Shown: positions 1 through 5,054 of the stretch, piece after piece
How positions within the stretch are numbered: position 1 is the first letter of the stretch
Layout of the letters: each line of letters begins with the position of its first letter
Source of the DNA: Prevotella sp. UBA6387
Lineage (GTDB): Bacteria > Bacteroidota > Bacteroidia > Bacteroidales > Bacteroidaceae
Assembly: GCA_002437565.1 (NCBI GenBank)
Contig: DJQL01000002.1
Location: 488 to 5,541, forward strand
DNA length: 5,054 bases
Reading direction: 5' to 3'
Translations under genes and position numbers: made by a program
Notes under the pieces: model-generated
The model's database searches: none
What the model was told of the DNA's origin: nothing
What the model saw: only the letters and a program-made list of their open reading frames with translations

Positions 1-80
1 TCTATGCCAGTCTTCACTTTTTGAGCATACACGAGTGAGAACAAGCAGAGGCAACTGATTAAGATAGCTATTCGTTTCAT
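1..80 (-). CDS. N-terminal fragment of exported DUF1343/NamZ-like exo-N-acetylmuramidase (cut by left edge)
   Basis: Only 26 codons are visible, starting at an ATG read leftward from position 80. The peptide has a typical type I signal: a short basic start (MKR), a hydrophobic core over residues 4-17, and a VYA|Q cleavage site after residue 19, so the product should be exported. The mature protein begins QKVKTGI followed by D or E. A 'VKTGI(E/D)' opening is characteristic, from memory, of DUF1343 proteins. That family includes NamZ, which removes terminal N-acetylmuramic acid from peptidoglycan fragments. The gene starts 12 nt after the stop of an AmpG-type permease, a neighbour that fits cell-wall salvage. 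An LISC stretch (residues 7-10) resembles a lipobox, but the hydrophobic run before it is too short, so signal peptidase I is preferred. The family call rests on very few residues plus context; that an exported protein starts here is much surer. Confidence 0.55.
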   Translation of the reverse strand, partial: MKRIAILISCLCLFSLVYAQKVKTGI

Positions 81-92
81 GTCAAATGGTTT

Positions 93-1415
93 TTACTTAC
101 AACCATAATGCTCGTCTATCTGCTTTCTCACCACGAATGTGATACCGACAGTGGCGAGACAGCAAAGCATAACCATCCAGAAGAAGTTGACATAGCCTAT
201 CGCCTCTTGTATGTAGCCTGCCACAAAGCCTGGCAGCATCATGCTGAGCGCCATGAAAGCTGTACAGATGGCGTAGTGTGATGTTTTGAATTCACCTTCA
301 GAGAAATACATCATGTAAAGCATATAGGCTGTGAAGCCAAATCCATAGCCAAACTGCTCTATGCACAGGGCGATGGTGATGACTGCGAGGTTTGACGGCT
401 GCGCCACGGCTAAATAAACAAAGGTAATGCAAGGCAGTGTTATCGCGGCTGCCATAATCCACAACGACCGCTTAAGCCCCATCCTTGACGCCACAATGCC
501 ACCAATTATGCCACCGCCAAGGAGTGCAATGACACCAAAGGTGCCATAAACAAGTCCCACCATGTCAGTACTGAGCCCCAACCCACCGACATCAGTGCCA
601 TGCACAAGGAATGGCTGACACATCTTGATGAGGAAGCCCTCAGGCAAACGGAATAGGAGCATGAACGCTATGGCCCAACCAACGTTTGGCTTCCTCACGA
701 ATGTCGAGAACGAGCCCAACAGCTCACTCCACTTGCCGTTTCCTGTTGATTCTTTCGATGTATCCACTCGTGGACGATCGGCATCAGCATGGGGCAGACA
801 GAACGTGTGATAAAGCGTGATCATGAAGAATATGACAGCACTCAACCCAAGGGTAACTTTCCATGAGTAAGGGATGTTGCCAGTATTGCTTTCTACCGTA
901 CCGGCGATAAACACCAGCACGCCTTGTCCAAAGACAGATGCTATACGGTAGAACGTGCTTCGTATACCAATAAACGCTGCCTGACTGCTCGGACTGTGGG
1001 CTAACATGTAGTATCCATCAGCCGCTATGTCATGAGTGGCAGAAGCGAAAGCGGCAATGATAAACAACACCAACGTAAGCGAGAAAAGACTGATAGGTGT
1101 CTGCCCGCTTGCGATCATCTGCGCTGATGGGAACGGCAAGGTGAACGTGAGAGCCACCAGCAATATGGTGAGCAACGCCTGCATGGTGACAATCCACCAA
1201 CGCTTTGTCTTCACGACGTCGACCAATGGACTCCAAATGCCTTTAAGGAACCAAGGAAAATAAAGCAACGTGGTAAAGAATGCCATGTCGCCATTGGGCA
1301 CGCCCATCTTGGTGAACATCATCACGGAGATATTGTTCACTATGAAATAAGGCACGCCTTCGGCAAAATATAGTGTGGGCACCCACACCCAAGGTGTGAT
1401 GTTCTTACTGTTCAT
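93..1415 (-). CDS. AmpG-type major facilitator superfamily permease (probable muropeptide/amino-sugar importer)
   Basis: This 440-residue protein is very hydrophobic, with about twelve predicted membrane helices. Six precede a polar central loop (about residues 206-240, with an ADADRPR stretch) and six follow it, the usual 6+6 layout of the superfamily. The opening PWVWVPTLYFAEGVPYF, the FLKGIWSPLVD segment between helices 2 and 3 (residues 56-66) and ATHDIAADGYY (126-136) match the pattern of AmpG-like permeases; the last corresponds to the SQDIVFDA-type motif of AmpG. AmpG proteins import GlcNAc-anhydroMurNAc muropeptides across the inner membrane, and relatives in Bacteroidota carry MurNAc or related wall sugars. 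Which substrate this one takes cannot be read from sequence. Its ATG lies inside the end of the upstream glycosyltransferase gene (11-nt overlap), suggesting coupled translation. A NamZ-like exported enzyme starts 12 nt downstream. Length is normal and the frame is intact. Confidence 0.85.
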   Translation of the reverse strand: MNSKNITPWVWVPTLYFAEGVPYFIVNNISVMMFTKMGVPNGDMAFFTTLLYFPWFLKGIWSPLVDVVKTKRWWIVTMQALLTILLVALTFTLPFPSAQMIASGQTPISLFSLTLVLFIIAAFASATHDIAADGYYMLAHSPSSQAAFIGIRSTFYRIASVFGQGVLVFIAGTVESNTGNIPYSWKVTLGLSAVIFFMITLYHTFCLPHADADRPRVDTSKESTGNGKWSELLGSFSTFVRKPNVGWAIAFMLLFRLPEGFLIKMCQPFLVHGTDVGGLGLSTDMVGLVYGTFGVIALLGGGIIGGIVASRMGLKRSLWIMAAAITLPCITFVYLAVAQPSNLAVITIALCIEQFGYGFGFTAYMLYMMYFSEGEFKTSHYAICTAFMALSMMLPGFVAGYIQEAIGYVNFFWMVMLCCLATVGITFVVRKQIDEHYGCK

Positions 1416-2844
1416 TAGTACTGTTCATTGCTATGCGCGCCTTGAGTTCCCAAGTACGTATACGATCCTTGTATGTGTTGTTGCGGTTCTCTTTCTCGAT
1501 GCTCAAATCGCCATCCGAGTTGTCGTCCCAGCGACGGCAGCAATACACCGGGTCATAGATGCGGCCTATGAGGTAGTGGCGGCTGACGGCAAGCATGAAA
1601 GCGTAATCCTCGCCATAGTTGACATTAGGCATTGTGAGGTCGCGCAACACTGGCGAATACATGCCACGTGGCGCACCCAAGCCATTGATGCGCAGGGCAT
1701 TGTTGCGACCATTCTCTGGCGTCCACTCCGCATGGTCAATCTTTCCCGGCGGAAGGATGTTCTTGTTGATGTCCGTGAGAACGTAAGAACCGATTATCGC
1801 GGCTGTCTTTTGCTTCATGAAAGCATCATAATAGGTCTGCAGTGTGTTCTCGTCGAGATACACGTCGTCTGAGTCGAGCTGGACGATGAAGCGACCACAT
1901 CGTGGGTCATGAGCGCATAGGTTCCAACTGCCACCGACACCAAGGTCGCGACGTGGCGTGACAACATGGACAATACGATCATCGGCCTTCGCCATCTCAG
2001 CCACGGCTTCCGTAGTGCCATCAGTGGAATGGCACTCTGGGCCGTTCTCTATGACAAAGACGTTGTACTTGAAGTTGGTCTTCTGTGCCAGTGCGCTGTT
2101 TACGGCATCGCGGATGGTGCGTATGCGGTTGCGTACGGGAATCATCACGCTTATCTCCACGGGGAACTCGCCTGCCATGATGTCGATGGGCTTAAACTCA
2201 GGTTTGAGGTATCCGCCAATCTCTTTAAGGTACTCTGTCACGGCCTTCTCCATCTCTATCTGCGACGCACGATTACGTGGGTCCACATAGTCGAAAAGCT
2301 TCTCACCCGTCTTACGCGTGTCAAGCTCTACCTCAGAGTATAGATACTCGTTGACATGACTAATATCATATTTCTCGGCGAGCTTGAGGCGCAGATCATA
2401 GAACCCGGCGGCCTGATAGTCTGCAGTCATCCTCGAGGCGGCCTCCTTCAAGGCGTCCGTGCGGAACAAGATCACTGATCCAAAATTGAAATCATCACGG
2501 AGCGCACCCATCTGATAGTCTATGGTTGGAGCGTCCGCGCGTTTGCCATCGGCTGAAATATTGTAGTGGTCTGTATAGGTCATGCCAGCCTCAGTGATAC
2601 CTGCGACCTGCACAATGCGCTCAAGGGCGAGATAACCCAACTGTATGAATTGGCCCTTCAAATAGAGCAACGTATATTGTGCCTCTGCTTTCTTGGCTAT
2701 GTCCTTCAAGACCGCGGAAGCCTTGACGTTACCGTCGATGACAGTGACATTGCTCACGAGCTTTTCGGCTTCGAGAGCTTCTAAGTTTCTCTTGGTCTCC
2801 TCTTCATTTCCACGTGGGATGAAGCAATCTATCAGTTTCTTCAT
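1405..2844 (-). CDS. Cytoplasmic family 2 glycosyltransferase with a degenerate N-terminal GT-A-like domain
   Basis: The protein has 479 residues, with no signal peptide and no membrane helix, so it should act in the cytoplasm or at the inner face of the membrane. Residues 228-440 form a complete GT2 (GT-A fold) domain: the opening strand EISVMIPVRNR (230-240), VIENGPECHSTDGT (264-277), the GVGGSWN segment (302-308), the metal/nucleotide-sugar LDSDD motif (323-327), the GED acidic motif of the catalytic base (411-413) and a CRRWDDNSD segment (436-444). Residues 1-175 appear to be a second copy of the fold in which the D-x-D position reads L-K-G (62-64). The donor and acceptor are unknown. It overlaps the downstream permease gene by 11 nt and lies 78 nt after the phosphoesterase gene. 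The ATG at 2844 follows an A-rich leader (AATAAAA) typical of Bacteroidota. Being a glycosyltransferase is secure; a role in wall-sugar metabolism comes only from context. Confidence 0.85.
   Translation of the reverse strand: MKKLIDCFIPRGNEEETKRNLEALEAEKLVSNVTVIDGNVKASAVLKDIAKKAEAQYTLLYLKGQFIQLGYLALERIVQVAGITEAGMTYTDHYNISADGKRADAPTIDYQMGALRDDFNFGSVILFRTDALKEAASRMTADYQAAGFYDLRLKLAEKYDISHVNEYLYSEVELDTRKTGEKLFDYVDPRNRASQIEMEKAVTEYLKEIGGYLKPEFKPIDIMAGEFPVEISVMIPVRNRIRTIRDAVNSALAQKTNFKYNVFVIENGPECHSTDGTTEAVAEMAKADDRIVHVVTPRRDLGVGGSWNLCAHDPRCGRFIVQLDSDDVYLDENTLQTYYDAFMKQKTAAIIGSYVLTDINKNILPPGKIDHAEWTPENGRNNALRINGLGAPRGMYSPVLRDLTMPNVNYGEDYAFMLAVSRHYLIGRIYDPVYCCRRWDDNSDGDLSIEKENRNNTYKDRIRTWELKARIAMNSTNEQ
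1406..1429 (-). repeat. Short tandem duplication at the glycosyltransferase/permease junction
   Basis: Read on the minus strand, AATGAACAGTA occurs twice, at 1429-1419 and 1416-1406, separated by CT, giving a period of 13 bp with 11 identical bases. The first copy encodes the tail of the glycosyltransferase (MNSTNEQ from Met473). The second contains both that gene's TAA stop and the ATG AAC AGT start of the permease (MNSK). As 13 is not a multiple of three, the two copies are read in different frames. A small slippage duplication is the simplest explanation for how the 11-nt gene overlap arose. Confidence 0.7.
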
Positions 2845-2891
2845 TTTTATTAAGTTTATTAGCTATGTTTTTTATATTGTGTCTTGTTATT

Positions 2892-2910
2892 ATCGCAGAC
2901 TGGGTGCAAT
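2892..2910 (-). other. Possible weak RNA hairpin in the 78-nt gap
   Basis: On the minus strand, ATTGCA (2910-2905) can pair with TGCGAT (2897-2892) through six pairs including one G-U, around a 7-nt CCCAGTC loop. It lies 12 nt after the phosphoesterase stop codon, in the only sizeable intergenic gap (2845-2922). It is followed by AATAACAAG rather than a run of T, so it does not look like an intrinsic terminator. It might mark RNA processing or 3'-end protection, or be chance. The rest of the gap is A/T-rich leader and shows no clear Bacteroidota TAnnTTTG promoter element. Confidence 0.25.
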
Positions 2911-2922
2911 CCTGGTTCAAAA

Positions 2923-4785
2923 TCATCGTTTAATCTCTATCTCGCCCACCTTTCCTGCTTCATTTGTGAATATCAGCTTGTTTGCGCTCAATGGCACGAC
3001 GGTATTGATAAGCGTATTGCCGAATTTGTGTTTCCATAGCAAGCGTCCTGTCTTTCCGTCAAGAGCCATTATGAGGCCGTCTTTGTTTGTGGAGAACACC
3101 ACTCCGTTTTTCTCGACAAGCATCACCCTGGCGTGCTCGTAGCCGAAGCCGCAATTGGTAGCCCAAAGTTCTTGCGGCGTGTCACCCTTAGTGGAATAGC
3201 AAACGATGCTGTCGTTCATAGTCTTCATGTAGATACGCTTGCCATCTTTCGACAGTCCGATGCTCTCACGCACCTTGCTCTGATATGTGCGCCAAATCTG
3301 CTTGCCTGTATTCAGGTCGATAGCGGTCGACGCGCGGTCTGGATCACAAATGAACACACGACCATTTGCCTCCACTGGCCAAACGCCAGCCGGAGAGTAA
3401 TGCATGTCCGTCTTCTTGGGGTGCCACGTCCATAAGCGTGCACCTGTTTTAGCATCAAGGCAATAGAGCGTAGTGGCCCAATCGCCAAATACCACTTTAC
3501 CACGGGTCACGAGAGGCTTTGTCTCCACATAACCCTTTATGTCGGGGCTTTGCCACCTTACCTTTCCGCGGGTCACGTCTATTGCCCTAAAGAAGTGGTC
3601 TCCACCGCCTATATATGCGGTACTACCTAATATTGTGACCGCACTCACACATGGCGCAGATGTCTCAACTTTCCACAACAGCTTGCCACTCTTGGCATCG
3701 ATGCCATAAACGAAGCCATCAGCAGAACCTGCCACGAGCACACCCTTGCCAATGGCCGGAGTGCCAATGATACGCGCACCTGTTTGGTAATGCCACAGCT
3801 CATGTCCAAGACCATCATAACATACCACACGACCAACGTTGTCGGCAGCATATACGTTGCCCCGCCATACCACTGGAGAGGAATATATACCAGCGTGCTG
3901 GCTCACGACCCAGTTTTCCTTCACTTGCGGGAATGTGTCGTTGACAGCATAGGAAGGACGTGGGAACCAGTGGGGTTGATTGTCGTCGTGCTTGGTGGTG
4001 AACGGCATCGATGTCCAGCGATGGCGTGGTTTCCCCACAGGATGAGTGTATACCACTATCGAATCTGTCCGCACGTCAAACTCGTTGTATTGCCCAGCCG
4101 TGTTGCCTTTCTGTCTGAGGTTGGTGATGTTTGCTATGCCTGGTATGCCGTCGTAGTTGAAGTTGAGATTGCGATGATAATGACCGTTGACAAATGTCAC
4201 TATCGGGTAAGGGCGAATGGCATCGGTCACCTCATACCAGTTGTCTACATCGGCAGGTTGCATGGGCATGTGGGTGACCATGAACACGGGATTGCCCGTC
4301 TTGCCGTTTTTCTCCAATGCTTCCCTTGCGTAAGCTATGTCTTCCGGTGCCACATGGCCGAGAGCCATGCGCATCATGGGTCCCGTGGGGAAGCCGATGA
4401 AGAGTATGCCCTTATGCTCGAAACTGAAACGCTCGTAGCCAAAGATCTTAACGAAGTCCATGCATCCGCTCTCGCTCCAGTTCTGGTCGTGATTGCCTTC
4501 GAGTATGTACCAAGGCTTGGTGAGCTTGTCAAGTTCTCGTTTGGCAATCCGCAACGATGCACCATCGCCCGCGTCAGCAATGTCTCCGGTGACAAGCACG
4601 AAATCGATACTGCCATCGTTGTTGATCTGAGCTACGGATTGCCTCAAGTCTTCTGTTGGCTGTGATGAGTTTGCGGAAATGTGAATATCCGTGACCACGG
4701 CAAAGCGGAAGGGCTCAAAGGCGTATGTAGTCGTAAAAACTACGAGCCAGCACGCCACAAGTATCATTCTCCGTACCAATCCCAT
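2923..4785 (-). CDS. Exported calcineurin-like metallophosphoesterase fused to a PQQ-like beta-propeller
   Basis: This is a 620-residue protein in three parts. Residues 1-22 form a signal peptide (RR, hydrophobic core, cleavage after TTTYA). Residues 25-250 form a metallophosphoesterase domain with the full metal-binding set: D33-x-H35 (TDIH), GD68, GNHD (97-100), H172 (THMP) and GHYH (201-204). Residues 296-620 are a beta-propeller built of PQQ-like repeats of the form YxxDxxTGxxxW. Seven repeats end in a tryptophan at 331, 371, 411, 452, 498, 541 and 584, and an eighth tail repeat (593-620) lacks it, suggesting an eight-bladed ring. The protein should hydrolyse a phosphate ester or anhydride outside the inner membrane, with the propeller serving for binding or docking; the substrate is unknown. 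PQQ-like repeats of this type need not bind PQQ. It starts 5 nt after the upstream gene, with a good ribosome-binding site. An LVAC stretch at residues 9-12 resembles a lipobox but lies too near the N-terminus. Confidence 0.85.
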   Translation of the reverse strand: MGLVRRMILVACWLVVFTTTYAFEPFRFAVVTDIHISANSSQPTEDLRQSVAQINNDGSIDFVLVTGDIADAGDGASLRIAKRELDKLTKPWYILEGNHDQNWSESGCMDFVKIFGYERFSFEHKGILFIGFPTGPMMRMALGHVAPEDIAYAREALEKNGKTGNPVFMVTHMPMQPADVDNWYEVTDAIRPYPIVTFVNGHYHRNLNFNYDGIPGIANITNLRQKGNTAGQYNEFDVRTDSIVVYTHPVGKPRHRWTSMPFTTKHDDNQPHWFPRPSYAVNDTFPQVKENWVVSQHAGIYSSPVVWRGNVYAADNVGRVVCYDGLGHELWHYQTGARIIGTPAIGKGVLVAGSADGFVYGIDAKSGKLLWKVETSAPCVSAVTILGSTAYIGGGDHFFRAIDVTRGKVRWQSPDIKGYVETKPLVTRGKVVFGDWATTLYCLDAKTGARLWTWHPKKTDMHYSPAGVWPVEANGRVFICDPDRASTAIDLNTGKQIWRTYQSKVRESIGLSKDGKRIYMKTMNDSIVCYSTKGDTPQELWATNCGFGYEHARVMLVEKNGVVFSTNKDGLIMALDGKTGRLLWKHKFGNTLINTVVPLSANKLIFTNEAGKVGEIEIKR

Positions 4786-4790
4786 GAAAC

Positions 4791-5054
4791 TTATTCCTTT
4801 TTAGTTAGATACTGCATGATTGTCTTCATAAGATTGTCGCGCGCTGCCTCGCTTCTCACCGATTCGAATGGGAACGCAAGCACGCATGTACGCCAATTGT
4901 CACTGCCGTTGCCTCCGAATACTATGCCTGCCGACATACCATTCTCTGGGTAGCGGAATGCGGTGTAAGCGCATGGGTCAGCTGGATCGATAGCGTCAGG
5001 CGACTCAACCACATAAGACGTTTTGTTGGGCGTATTATAATATGTGAAAGTGGT
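4791..5054 (-). CDS. C-terminal fragment of a large protein, xanthan lyase/golvesin-like (cut by right edge)
   Basis: The reading frame is open through the right edge, giving 87 visible codons before a TAA stop. A GTG at 5012 is internal to it and should not be taken as the start: the codons to its right continue in frame as TTFTYYNTPNKTSY. The fragment runs through YVVESPDAIDPAD, a RYPENGMSAGIVFGG segment, and RTCVLAFPFESVRSEAARD before ending NLMKTIMQYLTKKE. The combination of 'VESPDAI-P', a strand with 'SAGI', 'AFPFE(S/A)(V/I)' and 'R--LM--I--YL' resembles, from memory, the end of Bacteroidota secreted proteins annotated as xanthan lyase or golvesin C-terminal-like. Those proteins finish in a Rossmann-like, glutamine-amidotransferase-type fold. 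No catalytic residues are visible, so activity cannot be judged. It ends 5 nt before the phosphoesterase-propeller gene, so the two are almost certainly cotranscribed. Confidence 0.5.
   Translation of the reverse strand, partial: TTFTYYNTPNKTSYVVESPDAIDPADPCAYTAFRYPENGMSAGIVFGGNGSDNWRTCVLAFPFESVRSEAARDNLMKTIMQYLTKKE
4795..4800 (-). promoter_or_regulatory. Shine-Dalgarno-like site for the phosphoesterase-propeller gene
   Basis: AAAGGA, read on the minus strand, lies 9 nt before the ATG at 4785, inside the last codons (KKE) of the upstream gene. The position supports this start over the in-frame Met7. It is notable because the other visible starts have only A-rich leaders, as is usual in Bacteroidota. 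Confidence 0.5.

Noticed and set aside
1375..1872. A 165-codon open frame on the plus strand
   Set aside because: It is antisense to the permease start and the conserved GT2 domain, and no family features are seen.
2892..2910. Intrinsic terminator after the phosphoesterase gene
   Set aside because: The stem is short, has a G-U pair and is not followed by a T-run.
2845..2922. Bacteroidota-type promoter (TTTG / TAnnTTTG) before the glycosyltransferase gene
   Set aside because: A TTTTG is present just after the phosphoesterase stop, but no TAnnTTTG follows at the right spacing.
3784..4665. A 293-codon open frame on the plus strand opposite the phosphoesterase gene
   Set aside because: It lies entirely antisense to a gene with clear domain motifs, has no recognisable domain, and its composition (many H, V, R and C residues without pattern) looks like a reverse-strand shadow.
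4750..4785. Lipoprotein signal (LVAC, residues 9-12) in the phosphoesterase-propeller protein
   Set aside because: Only about five hydrophobic residues precede the cysteine, while a full signal peptidase I site (TTTYA) follows a longer core.
4791..5012. A separate 73-residue gene starting at the GTG at 5012
   Set aside because: The frame stays open to the window edge and the upstream codons read as plausible protein, so this is the end of a longer gene.

Overview
The window looks like a piece of a Bacteroidota chromosome, most likely Bacteroidales and perhaps Prevotellaceae-like. The evidence is the protein families present, roughly even base composition, A-rich rather than Shine-Dalgarno-rich leaders before most starts, and an AmpG-type permease next to what looks like a NamZ (DUF1343) gene. 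This assignment is an inference; no rRNA or other marker gene is present.

Every real gene lies on the minus strand, so transcription runs from right to left. In that order: (1) the last 87 codons of a large protein cut by the right edge, resembling the C-terminus of Bacteroidota 'xanthan lyase'/golvesin-type secreted proteins; (2) a 620-residue exported protein joining a complete calcineurin-like metallophosphoesterase domain to a PQQ-like beta-propeller; (3) a 479-residue cytoplasmic glycosyltransferase with an intact family 2 domain preceded by what looks like a degenerate second copy of the same fold; (4) a 440-residue, 12-helix major facilitator permease of the AmpG type; (5) the first 26 codons of an exported protein cut by the left edge, whose mature N-terminus (KVKTGI) fits DUF1343/NamZ exo-N-acetylmuramidases.

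The junctions are tight: 5 nt between genes 1 and 2, an 11-nt overlap between genes 3 and 4, and 12 nt between genes 4 and 5. The only real gap is 78 nt between genes 2 and 3. This points to one operon. Coding density is very high and no mobile element, CRISPR array, tRNA or rRNA was seen.

The likely theme is cell-wall sugar (muropeptide or MurNAc) salvage. An exported muramidase-like enzyme and a muropeptide-type permease would release and import wall fragments. The exported phosphoesterase-propeller and the glycosyltransferase have unknown roles in the same pathway. The points most worth a second look are the tandem glycosyltransferase with a dead-looking first domain, the phosphoesterase-propeller fusion, their linkage to the salvage genes, and a 13-bp-period tandem duplication exactly at the glycosyltransferase/permease junction.
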